Source: Batkoa obscura (taxonomy: Eukaryota; Entomophthoromycota; Entomophthoromycetes; Entomophthorales; Batkoaceae). Taken from it: a stretch of DNA of 40,960 bases. A program made the translations under genes and the position numbers. Positions within the stretch are counted from its first letter, which is position 1. Each line of letters begins with the position of its first letter. Shown here piece after piece: positions 1-10,345 of the stretch. The notes under the pieces were generated by a model. The model was not told the DNA's origin and made no database searches. It worked only from the letters and a program-made list of their open reading frames with translations. Location: NCBI GenBank assembly GCA_030770535.1, contig JASVEC010000148.1:1-40960 (forward strand), read 5' to 3'.

Positions 1-1672
1 TAAAATAACTCTCAAACTTTAAGGAATTTTATCATTGACTTAAAGGGCTATATTAAAATGATATTGTTTAGATTTTTATATAATTTCAAAGCAAAATTTA
101 ACTTAAAATTTAACTTAGGATGAAGGATATAAATCAAGTTGGTATTTCTTTATTTTTAAATATGTAAAAAATAGTATTATTTTCAATTTTGCTATTTAAT
201 TTTAACTAAATCAGTCAAAAAAATTTCATCACAATTTTGTTTTTTTATATTATTTTAAGTTGTATAATCTCTAAGCTCCAACTTTAGTTGTTTTTACGTA
301 TCTCAGTCGATTTAAATAATAAACTAATTTGATTGATTGTATTTTTATAGTTTGAGCTCAACCAGATTTATTTTGAGCTTTTATGGGGTTTGTTTTGAAG
401 CTAGTTAAACTAAAATTAGAAATTATTTTATTTTATCTGGTACTTTATTACTAAATTATAGTTTTAATATAATATATTTCTAGTATTATGATATTATATA
501 GACTATTTTTACTAAGTATAAAAGTATTATAGTTGCATTTAGAGCTCTTTATACTCTTTTATAATTTATTTTGAATATTTTAAAATAAGGAATTTAATAC
601 AGATTTAGTATACATAATAAAATGTTGCATTAATATTAAATTTACAGCTTTATTTTATAGTTTATTTTATTCTAATTTTTTTGTCCAAACCATTAATTAT
701 ATCAATGTTTTTTATGCTACTTGTTTTGGAGATCATAAATACTTTTGTTATCTTCTATAGTAGTGATCTTTGTGTTAGTATAATAAAATTAATAAAGCAC
801 ATTTATTTAGTTTCAAGGCATCAAATATTTTTTTCTGAAATGTACTTTTTTGATTTCTAAAATAGTACTAAAAAGTTATTAATAGCAGCAAGATGCATTA
901 AAGGCACTTTTCTACGGTAGAATATTATCTTTAAATTAATATACTGCCCTTTATATTTAAATATCACTTTAGACTTTAAAACAGTATAAATTCCGGGATG
1001 AATTAGCTTAATTTATTTAATCAAACACCTTAGTTATCTAATTGAATTATAAAACTATACTATAAACAAAATAAATACACTTATCAAATTTAGTATAGTA
1101 GGAGTAATATAGTAGTATTATTAAATGTTTAAATGGCCAAAGTAAAATTGACTATAAATTAATAATTCAAACAAATGATTTATTACAATAGATTCATAAG
1201 TTATAATAGTATAAGTACTAATTTCATAAGGTACTGTAAGAAATTTAATCTATCTAAATTTAGATAAAGTTTTCTTCCTATATGTTGACATTTTAAATTT
1301 CTAAACCTTTAGGGGGTAAGTATCAAGTTGATAACTTTATAATGAGTTTAAAAGTTTTGAAGTATACGAACTAAATCCTATTATCAAAAACGGTAGAGAT
1401 GCCACAAAAAATACTAGAAAAATAGGGGTTATTGTTGTTATATTAAATATGATAGAGATCAGATTAAACAACTTGTGATAATAGTATAAAAGGTCAGTTT
1501 TATATTTAAATAAGTAAAAATATAAAATTTTTATTAGCATACATTCAACTTGGCTTAAAAGAAACTAAAATAGATTGTCAATTCATGATGTTAATAAAAG
1601 TTTAAGAGAAATACATAGAGTGATAAAGTCCTTTTATTAAAATTGAGTGTAAAAAGCTCTTGTTTTTAAATA
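1..1672. other. AT-rich non-coding stretch
   Basis: No convincing coding signal, RNA gene or repeat is seen. Open frames here are short, AT-driven and lack any recognisable motif. It lies downstream of the zinc-finger gene on the minus strand. Confidence 0.5.
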
Positions 1673-2252
1673 TTAGACCTGTTTCTCTAGTTCATGGGCT
1701 TTCATACATTTCTTTGTTGCTAAATGACGATCAAAAAATATCTTTCCTATAAAATCCTATATTGCAAGGTTTACAGTGGTATTTCTGTTTATTAGTATGT
1801 GATCCACGGTGACGCTTTAGTACATATTTTCGATCAAATATTTTCCCACAAATATCACATTGATAGGACATAGATCGATTTCCTTTATATGATTTTATAC
1901 TCCACTCTCTATCTCTATTATGACATATTATATCATTTATTTTCATAGTTGATAGTAAATATGCAAATGGATCAGGGTTATAATATCCGTGGTAAAAGAA
2001 CTTATAACGTAGGTTTGTTGGAGTAAAATTACTTTTTAATTCCACCATTTCGGATTCATTGAAGCATGTGTTTGAAGGAACTGATAAAGGGGATAAAGTA
2101 TAATTGTCAAATACAGGTTCTACAAGGGTGAATGTAGAATAAGCCTCATTTACATAAGATGTATAATAGGGGTATAAGCTCAGATCAGGAATAAACTCAG
2201 GTGAAGTAAGTTGGCTACTTGTATCATCTGTACTATATAAGATGTTGTACAT
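1673..2252 (-). pseudogene. C2H2 zinc-finger protein gene, frameshifted in the second finger
   Basis: Member of a three-gene zinc-finger family in this window (others near 16.1 and 20.6 kb). The open frame starts at 2252 and stops at 1731 (173 codons). The N-terminal part is rich in Tyr, Pro, Ser and Asn and resembles the intact paralogue. Finger 1 is complete (C-x2-C-x12-H-x3-H, ending RGSH). Finger 2 starts with its CxxC pair, but after KDI the run of T residues has one base more than the paralogue has, giving an early stop. The rest of the finger (RHLATKKC and a short tail) is readable in the shifted frame down to 1673. A TATA-like TTATAAAA lies just upstream of the start. It is probably a DNA-binding regulator. 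With only finger 1 intact it may be inactive or shortened; a homopolymer sequencing error is the main alternative. Confidence 0.7.
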
Positions 2253-2600
2253 TATAAAAGTTTTTTATAACAATTTAATTAACTCATATTTTAATACTAA
2301 ACGACATATTTTATAGTATTTGTAATGTTTCAAAAGAATGTACGCATTATGGTGAGTATACTTTCAATTAAAAAAACTTATTAAAATGCAAATCAAAATA
2401 CTCTATCCACTTTTAAAATAGTGATATTTATTTTTATTAATATAAAATGGCAATTATGCCACCTTTGACCCTATAATTATAGTTATATTGTATACTTCAT
2501 TAGCATAAACAAAGTTTATACTATGTTCAGTGGTACAACTATGCTTATATTATAGTTAGTTAATATCCATTTAACATCTAAAATGGTAATTTTTAACAAA

Positions 2601-2700
2601 TGGGGATGTTTTTTTTGATTTCATTATTTTTCCATTTTCTAAGCACTATTTGAGTGGAAAGATTGTTAATAGAATTCTTAAACACAAAAAAACATCCCCA
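2601..2700 (+). mobile_element. ~100-bp MITE, copy 1
   Basis: One of the best-preserved copies. It begins TGGGGATGTTTTTTT and ends with the exact complement AAAAAAACATCCCCA, a 15-bp terminal inverted repeat, and carries the family core ACTATTTGAGTGGAAA. It has no coding capacity. Flanks are A-rich, so the target duplication is unclear. Confidence 0.85.
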
Positions 2701-3135
2701 AATACTCCCTTAAAAGTTAATATCCAACCACTGAACTCAAATTATTGTTTCATAAATATGAATATTAATAAGAAGTTTAATAGAATTTACAGAAATATTA
2801 CAATTATAAATTAGTGCGTTTTAATGCAAGAATGCGATAATAGTAATATTACTTTTAAACGTATCATCATTTTAATAAGTTAATTATTAAACTTTAATTA
2901 GTATTATACAAATGAGTATTTATCAAAAAATAATACATTTTACTTTAAATTAGGTAATTTATCTTCAGAAAGTTAACTTTAGTTATATTTTTGCCACAAC
3001 GGATAGTATATGATTATCTCAGCATTAATTATTTTCATAAAGCACATAAGGTCAAAGAATAAAATGAAAAATTAAACAAAGTAGCCAATTCTTACAAATC
3101 TCGTAAAGTAAGTGGAATGATATTATATACTAACA

Positions 3136-3237
3136 TGGGGTGGGCGTATTTTTTGTCCAAGAATTTTACTAACAATCTTTCTGCTCAAATAGTGCTTAAA
3201 AAAGAGCAAAAGTGATGAAATCGAAAAAACATCCCCA
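3136..3237 (-). mobile_element. ~100-bp MITE, copy 2
   Basis: Inverted copy, with the core read as CTCAAATAGTGCTTAAAA. The right terminus CATCCCCA is intact; the left terminus TGGGGTGGGCG has diverged. Confidence 0.8.
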
Positions 3238-4492
3238 TATAGTATTTTAAGCGAGATTCAGATATATCAAATTATGTAAAAATATAGAAAATTATAAATT
3301 AAGTTATGTTAAATTCGTATTAATCTTGAAAAGACCTTCTATCTATTAATGTATTTTATATGTTCTACATTTATAGTTCTAGAATAATATCAATAATGGA
3401 ATATGATAGTACTATTTTACTATTCGCCGTGTAAATAAATTTTTAGTAGCTTTTTAACTAGTATCATTTTGATAAAATGCTAACTTGGTGTTTATTCTGA
3501 CATTTTACTATAAATGAGCTTCATTTATTTAAATATATTTGGAATTACTGGTTAAAATTTATTGGAAAAGAATCTATTTCCTTTACAAATTCAAACTATT
3601 AACGCTTTTTAAAACACTGCTTTAAAATGTCAGTTCTTTATTTTAAACCTAAAAGATTAGTATGAGATAATTTTAATATATTTGAGTTTATATAAATGGA
3701 ATTTCTAATATATTTGAAGTGTAGTTTAAATAAGTTAATATTGAAAATCAAAGAAGTTTCAAATCATTAAATCCATATCAGTAACTTTTAGATAAAGTTT
3801 GTATTGTGCCTTGTAATATTTAGTACTGTTTGTATATTTCACTTTTTTACTAACATTATATATGTGCTAAAGACAATGGTTGTTAAATCAACAAAAGGAT
3901 TAAAGCCGTTAGTAGTTGAAATAATCCAAGTCATTGATCAAATTTTAATGAGATTTTTATTTTATATAATATAAATACCTTTTATGACTATATTCGTTCA
4001 ATTAGTTTTTTCTAAACATTAAATGTACTAACTTAAATTTTAAGTTACCATAAATATATCATCTCAAACATAAATCATTCTTATAAAGGGTAATACTAAA
4101 AAGCAATTCAAACCTCCAAGTTCCAGATTGAAGTATATTCTAAAATGTTTCTTACATGTGTTATATCGATTTAAAAACATTAATATTAAGCTAAAGCTAA
4201 AATAGTATATTTTAGCCTTAAAAAAAACTATTAATGGTTTAATTTTAAATTTATCTAAGATAAACTAAATGTTACCTTTTAGTTGGATATCAAGCTAATG
4301 TACAAATTAAAGTACAGTCATAAGAAGTAACTTTAAGATTTGATAAATGTAGAAAGTAAACGAGTTACCTGAATTCAGATTGTATCATACTCAGCTATCA
4401 CTTTTTTCATACACTTGTAGTCAGAGTAAAGATTGGAGTGTTAGAACAAAGAATTAGTTAATATCGATATAACCAAAAATAAATTTTAACAG

Positions 4493-4565
4493 GCCTGATT
4501 AGCTCAGTCGGTAGAGCATGAGACTTTTAATCTCAGGGTCATGGGTTCGAGCCCCATATTAGGCT
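4493..4565 (+). tRNA. tRNA-Lys (anticodon TTT)
   Basis: A 73-base cloverleaf can be folded by eye. The acceptor stem GCCTGAT pairs with ATTAGGC (one G-T wobble), the D arm is GCTC/GAGC, the anticodon stem TGAGA/TCTCA encloses the loop CTTTTAA (anticodon TTT), and the T arm ATGGG/CCCAT encloses TTCGAGC. There is no intron, and CCA is not encoded, as usual for eukaryotes. The internal A box (TAGCTCAGTCGG) and B box (GGTTCGAGCCC) are present. Confidence 0.96.
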
Positions 4566-4570
4566 TTTTT
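4565..4570 (+). terminator. RNA polymerase III terminator of tRNA-Lys
   Basis: A run of six T directly after the acceptor stem, the standard Pol III stop signal. Confidence 0.8.
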
Positions 4571-4652
4571 GTATTAAAGCTGTCAAAATAAAAAGGAGAA
4601 CATTAAAATTTAAAGTAAACATAAATATTTATTGTTAAATATCAGTGATGAA

Positions 4653-4949
4653 TTAAGAATTCATTTTCTTTTGAGCATCTCCTTTCAATTTATCAGCTTT
4701 ACCTTCAGCTTGCATTTGTTCATTACCAGTCATGGAGCCGAAAGTATCTTTCATACTTCCTTTCATTGAGTCTTTTGATCCTTCAGCATAACCTTGAGCT
4801 TGAGCAGCTTTATGTTCAGCATCACCTTTGGCTTGCTGAGCTTTACCTTCGGCTTGCATTTGCTCATTACCTAAGGCCCAACCGACATTTTCCTTGATGG
4901 AGCCAACGGTACTTTCTTTGGTGGCGTTAATTTTAGATGGTTCTGGCAT
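4653..4949 (-). CDS. CsbD-like stress protein, paralogue 1
   Basis: Encodes a 98-residue hydrophilic, Lys/Glu/Ala/Gln-rich protein of the CsbD-like family, small proteins commonly induced by general stress in bacteria and fungi; the molecular role is unclear. Two CsbD-type modules are visible: one around residues 16-46 (IKENVGWALGNEQMQAEGKA) and one around 65-95 (TGNEQMQAEGKADKLKGDA), joined by an Ala/Gln-rich linker. There is no signal peptide or membrane segment, so a soluble cytosolic protein is likely. There is no intron. Codons are richer in GC and more uniform than in neighbouring genes, suggesting high expression. It is nearly identical to the gene at 6250-6546 in inverted orientation, with a divergent third paralogue between them. 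A TATA-like box lies about 55 bp, and a TGACGT core about 115 bp, upstream. Confidence 0.92.
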   Translation of the reverse strand: MPEPSKINATKESTVGSIKENVGWALGNEQMQAEGKAQQAKGDAEHKAAQAQGYAEGSKDSMKGSMKDTFGSMTGNEQMQAEGKADKLKGDAQKKMNS

Positions 4950-5001
4950 TTTGATTTAGTTTAATTGATAGTTTTATAATATTTAGGAAAGAATTTGAGT
5001 A

Positions 5002-5070
5002 GTTTATATACTTTTTATTTTCAACTTACTTTAATTTTCAATTTATCTATCGTATAGTAATCATGACGTT
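5002..5070 (-). promoter_or_regulatory. Promoter of CsbD paralogue 1: TATA box and TGACGT core
   Basis: On the minus strand TATATAAAC lies at about 5002-5010, and ACGTCA (read TGACGT on the plus strand) near 5064-5070. The spacing to the start codon fits a fungal core promoter. ACGTCA is the core recognised by ATF/CREB-type bZIP factors; binding here is inferred. Confidence 0.45.
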
Positions 5071-5494
5071 GAGAAACTAAACTGGCTCAAATGTGTCATT
5101 CCAAACTATGGTTTGAGGGTTTATGCCCCAACTTATTTTAATCAAAATATCAAGTTATTTAATTAGTAGTGTGACTTCAAACGAAAAGAAAGGATTTATG
5201 TCAATAATATATTTGAACCATAAGAATTCATTACACTAGGAGAGATCTCAGGTTAGTACTTCCAAAATTTGATTTATTTAGTAAAATACGAAGGTTTCTT
5301 TATTTTATTTAAAATTTTTTATCATATTTTATTAAATAAATCAAGTCCTCAGAGTAGTAACCTGAAGCCTCTTTAGTGTTAACCTGTATTCCTCTTATGG
5401 TTAGTTTATTATTATTCAAGTTAGTTTTAAAGTCATTCTGATTTACACTAATGATATAGGCCAAATCTATCATAAAATAAACTAGTTTGGAACC

Positions 5495-5561
5495 TACGTC
5501 AGGATGAGAGTAAGGAGATCAAAATGTGAGAATGATGAATTAATGACGAAATCTATAAATA
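5495..5561 (+). promoter_or_regulatory. Promoter of CsbD paralogue 3: ACGTCA core and TATA box
   Basis: TACGTCA at 5495-5501 and TATAAATA at about 5554-5561, the latter about 50 bp before the start codon at 5611. It matches the motif order seen at the other two CsbD-like genes. Confidence 0.45.
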
Positions 5562-5610
5562 TATAAAAAAATTGATTGAAATTTTTAGAAAAATAATTGA
5601 AGAATAGAAA

Positions 5611-5871
5611 ATGAACAATCCACCAAGTAAATTAAATGCAAATGCTAATAAAGCTATGGGGATTGTTAAAGAATCAGTTGGGTGGGCTTTAAGCGACCAT
5701 GAGTTAAAAAATGAAGGAGGAGAATTAAGAACGTTAGCTGACAAAGAGTATAAGCAGGCTCAGCTTCATGCCTTAAATAATGAAAATAACCGTCAAACAA
5801 ACTATAATAGTGTTGAAGATAACGAGGAAGTTCAGTATGAAAGTAAAAAACAAGAAATGAGCAATAAATAG
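5611..5871 (+). CDS. Divergent CsbD-like protein, paralogue 3
   Basis: Encodes an 86-residue hydrophilic protein. Residues 1-40 align with the N-terminal part of the two neighbouring CsbD-like proteins: PPSKLNANANKAMGIVKESV corresponds to their EPSKINATKESTVGSIKENV, followed by the shared GWAL. The second module is missing; in its place is an acidic, Asn/Gln-rich tail ending KQEMSNK. There is no intron, signal peptide or membrane segment. The start is supported by the A-rich leader, a TATA box about 50 bp upstream and alignment of the N-terminus with the paralogues. Likely a duplicate that has diverged in its C-terminal half. The match to single-module CsbD proteins is weak outside the first 30 residues, so function is uncertain. 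Confidence 0.75.
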   Translation: MNNPPSKLNANANKAMGIVKESVGWALSDHELKNEGGELRTLADKEYKQAQLHALNNENNRQTNYNSVEDNEEVQYESKKQEMSNK

Positions 5872-6158
5872 TACTTCCTCTTTTTAATCATATTATTTAT
5901 TATTATTAAAGACCAGCTGCAATATAGCCTTTTATTTGAATTACTTGACATTAATTTTTTTTGGGATTTTGAAATATTAATAAATGGGCATAAATTATTA
6001 TAGGGTTTTACATAAAAGGTAACCAAGTATTTATTTATAGAACTTTTGATTTTAAGCAGATAATGTTTGAATTATCCATAACGAGAGATCAACAACATCA
6101 CGCAGAAAAATGAGGAAATAAATGTTAAACAAAGAATGGGAACAATAGAGAAACAAAA

Positions 6159-6210
6159 TACGTAAAAAATACGTCATAAAAGAAAATTGAAGGAGATAAA
6201 AGTATATAAA
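6159..6210 (+). promoter_or_regulatory. Promoter of CsbD paralogue 2: ACGT motifs and TATA box
   Basis: TACGTA at 6159-6164 and TACGTCA at 6170-6176, followed by TATATAAA at 6203-6210, about 40 bp before the ATG at 6250. The ACGTCA core is shared with the two other CsbD-like genes. Confidence 0.5.
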
Positions 6211-6249
6211 CGATCAATTATATAATAAATAAATAAAAATCAATTGAAA

Positions 6250-6546
6250 ATGCCAGAACCATCTAAAATTAACGCTACTAAAGATACTACCATTGGTACC
6301 ATCAAGGAAAATGTCGGTTGGGCCTTAGGTAATGAGCAAATGCAAGCCGAAGGTAAAGCTCAACACGCTAAAGGTGATGCTGAATATAAAGCTGCTCAAG
6401 CTCAAGGTTATGCTGAAGGATCAAAAGACTCAATGAAAGGAAGTGTCAAAGACACCGTTGGTTCCGCCATTGGTAACGAACAAATGCAAGCTGAAGGTAA
6501 AGCTGATAAATTGAAAGGTGATGCTCAAAAGAAAGTGAACTCTTAA
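6250..6546 (+). CDS. CsbD-like stress protein, paralogue 2
   Basis: Encodes 98 residues, almost the same as the protein from 4653-4949 on the other strand; differences are scattered and mostly conservative. It has the same two CsbD-type modules around residues 16-46 and 65-95, each with the signature GNEQMQAEGKA. Soluble, strongly hydrophilic, no signal peptide, no intron. The chosen start is the ATG at 6250 (MPEPSK), because it aligns with the start of paralogue 1; an in-frame TTG two codons earlier is not needed. The high identity of the inverted pair, while the gene between them has diverged, suggests a recent duplication or ongoing gene conversion. A general stress role is known for the family; no enzyme activity is expected. 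Confidence 0.92.
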   Translation: MPEPSKINATKDTTIGTIKENVGWALGNEQMQAEGKAQHAKGDAEYKAAQAQGYAEGSKDSMKGSVKDTVGSAIGNEQMQAEGKADKLKGDAQKKVNS

Positions 6547-6705
6547 ATATTTATAATAAAAACACTAGTTATATAACTTTTTATTTACTATTATTAGAAC
6601 TGTGGTTTTAATTTGATGTCAGTTTTATGATTGACATAAATGATGAGGTCATCAAATATAATAATATATAAACAAAAGAAACAAGCAAGTCTTTTATTTT
6701 TAAAA

Positions 6706-8158
6706 ATGAGTCATTTATTAAAGTTGGGAAAAGAAAGATTAATAAAAGGTGTTGGTAGAATGAGTGAACTAGTTATTGATAAGGGAAAAGGATGCTATGT
6801 TCATGATATGATAAGTGGTAAAAACTACTTAGATTTTACTTCAGGTATTGCAGTCACTAGTACAGGCCATTGTCATCCTAAAGTAGTTGCAGCTATTCAA
6901 GAGCAAGCTAGTAATTTGATTCACTCACAAGCTAATATCCATTTACACCCAAAGATTGTTGAGCTCAGTGACAAACTGACTACGGTTATGCCTAATAATG
7001 AGCTGAATAGTTTTTTTATAACCAATTCTGGAGCTGAAGCAGTAGAAAACTCAATTAAACTAGCACGTAATATAACCAAGAAGAAGAATGTGATTGTTTT
7101 TCAAGGATCTTATCATGGCCGTACATTTGGTACTATGGGGTTAACAACTTCTAAAACTATTTATTCGAAATCTTTTGCACCTTTTATGCCGGGTATTTAT
7201 ACTTGTCCTTATCCTTATTCAAGACAAATAGGCATAGATATGGATGAAGACCAATTAAATGAGTATTGTATTAATCAATTGAAATTGCTATTGAAGCAAC
7301 AAAGCGCACCGGAAGATACAGCAGCGATATTAATTGAACCTATATTAGGCGAGGGAGGATATGTACCAGCTAACAAGAGATTTTTACTTGAATTAAAAAA
7401 TATTTGTAAGCAAAATGATATAATGTTTATTGCAGATGAGGTACAATCTGGTTTCGCTAGATCTGGGCATTGGTTTGCTTCAGAGTGGGCTGATCCTCAA
7501 TTACCGGATATTTTAGTTATGGCTAAAGGTATTGCTTCCGGGTTCCCTATCTCTGCAGTAGCTACTAAAAAACATTGGTCAGATCTTCAAGTACCAGGAT
7601 CTATGGTAATATTATAATGGTTTTTTAACAATAGCCTTTGATTATTATTTATTAGGGAGGTACATACGCAGGTAATCCAATCGGGTGCGCTGCAGCTATA
7701 GCTACTATTGATGTATTGAAAGAAGAAAATATATTAAATAACGTTAATCAGAAGTAATTGTCTAGTATTTATATGTGCATCATATTTTATTTAGCTTGAT
7801 AGATCGGAATATATCTTTAATAGATTAAATAAAGAGCTACTTGAAATAGTAAATAAGTTTGGATATTGCATTGATGTTCGTGGTAAAGGCTTGATGATTG
7901 GGATTGAGTTTGTTCATAAAGGTATTTTATAAAAGCGTCTCTATTTTACTGTTTAACATCAATACGTTAGATAAAAAAGAAACCAAATTAGCCTCAGAGA
8001 TATCTCAATATTGTTTAAATCATCTAGATATGTTGTTGATGACTACTTCAGTCTATGATACTTTGAGATTAATGCCAGCACTTATTATTTCTGATAGAGA
8101 AGTAGAAATCGCTGTTGATAACATTTTGATTGCAGCTGAGAAGTGTTTAAATAAATAA
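6706..8158 (+). CDS. Class-III PLP-dependent aminotransferase (GABA-transaminase-like), 4 exons
   Basis: Four exons, 6706-7605, 7656-7753, 7803-7921 and 7971-8158, keep the reading frame through three ~50-nt GT-AG introns and give 434 residues, normal for the family. Visible motifs are the cofactor-binding SGAEA (about 108-112) and YHGRT (136-140), the DEVQSGF segment (Asp244 contacts the PLP ring), the PLP Schiff-base lysine in MAKGIASG (Lys274), and GGTYAGNP (301-308). These enzymes move an amino group from an omega-amino acid or omega-amine to an oxo-acid. The sequence most resembles 4-aminobutyrate aminotransferases, but acetylornithine aminotransferase-like specificity cannot be excluded. 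An upstream in-frame ATG at 6640 exists, but the leader it adds looks like A/T-rich promoter, so 6706 is preferred. No clear mitochondrial presequence is seen from that start. Confidence 0.88.
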
Positions 8159-8888
8159 ATGAATGAATCTATCTTTAGTAAACATGTTATATCTGTTAGT
8201 AAATCCGTCATAGATTTAAAATTACACCCTGACGTAAGTTAGAACTAACATGAAATTAATTTAGTCACTTTAGAGAATAGAATATTCTATGAAGTACCCA
8301 GCTGAAATATTTGCATTTAATCAACCACTTTTTCTACTTTTCTTACTTACATAAAATACTTATGCTAAACAAAGACATCTTACAAACACTTAGCCTATAT
8401 TTTATATATAACTTTTCAATAGCTATTTTTATAGGTACACATATTACATGTTTAAATAAACGATCGTTGTATTATCTTTTTAAGTTGATTATAAGAATAG
8501 GATTTTTTTACCAAAATACTATTCACTATTTCAAAATAATTACAATTGGTGCACCCATTATCTAAAAATACAAAAAATTGACAAGTAAAAAATTAATACA
8601 GTCTGCTGCAATTTTCTGACCTAATTAGTTACTCATTTGAGAAAAAAATTCATGTTAAAATCTACCTAACTTAGGGATTAGACTAAAAAAAATTGGTATT
8701 TAAATAATCTAATTATAAAAATTACCACTAAAAAGTCCAAGAGTCCCAGCAGCCATAGTGCAAATATCGCTTGTATAACTCATCGAACAGAAAAGAATAG
8801 CACCCAAATACAGCGATTAAATGACCAAAAAAAGATATATAAATAGTAAAGAGCACTCAACTTTGACTTTACTTTTAAAACTTTTAAA
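8159..8888. other. Intergenic region with MAT2B-like promoter
   Basis: About 730 bp between two plus-strand genes. A TGACGTA motif lies near 8230, and TATATAAATA at about 8836-8845 lies some 45 bp before the next start codon. No other gene is seen; the open stretch in the middle is AT-rich and featureless. Confidence 0.45.
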
Positions 8889-10345
8889 ATGTTAAATAAT
8901 GCTATAATAACTGGAGCCAGCGGCCTTTTAGGTCGCAAAGTTTACTCTATTTTTAAGGAGAGTGGATTGTTTGAGCAAGGTAATTCAACTTGGTTTTAAT
9001 TAGAAACAAATTACTATTACCCACAGCTATTAATTGTTTACTATAGTTATTGGACTGGCATTCAGTAGAGCAAAAAATGGATTAATCAAAGTACGTTTTT
9101 TTTGAAATTTTAAACAGGATTATATTGATAGCAATAGGTTGATTTAACTAGTAAAGATGAATTAGTTGACTTGTTTGAAAAATATCAGCCAAAAAGTGAG
9201 TATAATAACTATATACTCTATCATATAATAAACTCTTATCTATATAGTTGTTATTCATTGTGCTGCCGAAAGATTCCCAGATAGAGCTGAAGAAAACGTA
9301 GATGCTACTATTAAAGTAAAGAGCTAATTATATAACCTAATAGTAATACTAACATTGTTAGTTGAATATCAAAGCTAGTGAATATTTGGCTGAATTAAGT
9401 AAACAACATGGTACACGTTTGATTTATATTTCTACCAACTATGTGTTTGACGGTAAAAACCCACCCTATTTACCAAGCGCTCAACCAAACCCTTTGAATT
9501 TTTATGGTAATCATGAACTCTATTTTCATATCAACTATATTAATATTAAACTAGGCAAAAGCAAGTATGAAGGAGAAAAGGCAGTTGTCAAAATAAATCC
9601 TCAGTCTATTGTAGTAAGAGTACCTATCTTGTAAATTTTTATTTAAATTAAAAGATATCCATATTAAACATGTTTAAAATAGATATGGAGAAACTGAGTT
9701 CCCGGGCGAATCAATGGTTATGCTTTTATCCGAATATGTAAAAGTAAGCTATTAATTCTCGTAAGCCATTTAGGCTTTGCTTATCATTTCGTAGAACTCA
9801 GATGAAAAACAAGCTATTAACGCCTATGCTCCTAGGTTCCCTACTTATGGTATATTTTACTGATTTGTTAAAACTATTTTAATTGTTTATTTTTTATAGT
9901 TGGGGATATAGCCAAATTCTGTTTAGGATTAAGTGGTAAAATAGATAAACATTTAAAAATTTTTAAAGCTAACAAGCCAACAAGATTTTGATAAATATCC
10001 AAAAGTAGCTAATATTCTTCACTTTTCTAATCAACGCACTTTGACCGAGTTTGAAATGTGTGGTAAGCGCTAATTATTAATAGTAAGGTTGTTCAAAAAT
10101 TCATCTTATTTAGAAATCTTTTCAAAAATATTAAACAAGCCTATTGACCATTTGGATCCTGATAATGAGATTCCACCAGCAGAAAATGGTAAACTTGAAC
10201 TCTTAACTAGACTAAAAACTAATCGTTTTTACTAGCTAAATACCCAATAAATGTGAAATTAGATATTCAACACTTATATCAGGATAAATTGCTTGATTTT
10301 GAATTTACCAAGTTTGAGGATTTTTTTAATTCTTATTTTAAATAA
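8889..10345 (+). CDS. MAT2B-like: MAT2B/RmlD-like NAD(P)-binding protein (methionine adenosyltransferase beta-subunit homologue), 12 exons
   Basis: Twelve small exons join in phase to 298 residues: 8889-8979, 9047-9090, 9138-9195, 9248-9315, 9362-9506, 9555-9630, 9683-9743, 9795-9849, 9900-9935, 9985-10062, 10114-10188 and 10236-10345. The protein is an extended short-chain dehydrogenase/RmlD-type fold. It shows the nucleotide-binding GASGLLG (9-15), HCAAERFPD (68-76), the STNYVFDG strand (111-118), and Tyr135-x3-Lys139 in YGKSKYEGE. The order and wording of these blocks match eukaryotic MAT2B more closely than bacterial dTDP-rhamnose reductase. In animals MAT2B is the regulatory partner of methionine adenosyltransferase, which makes S-adenosylmethionine; that role is inferred here. 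Eleven introns of about 46-68 nt in 1.46 kb make it the most intron-dense gene in the window. The intron between exons 9 and 10 is the least certain call and was fixed by reading phase. Confidence 0.87.

Larger units (their letters stand above)
2253..4492. other. Intergenic AT-rich DNA with two MITEs
   Basis: About 2.2 kb between the zinc-finger gene and the tRNA. It holds two ~100-bp terminal-inverted-repeat elements (2601-2700 and 3136-3237, opposite orientations). Otherwise no gene-like signal is seen. Confidence 0.5.

Noticed and set aside
1337-1540. 67-codon open frame on the minus strand
   Set aside because: Composition is Ile/Phe/Leu/Tyr-heavy as expected from AT-rich DNA; no motif, paralogue or promoter.
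8311-8565. 84-codon open frame after the aminotransferase
   Set aside because: Hydrophobic AT-driven sequence without recognisable features; not needed as an exon of either neighbour.
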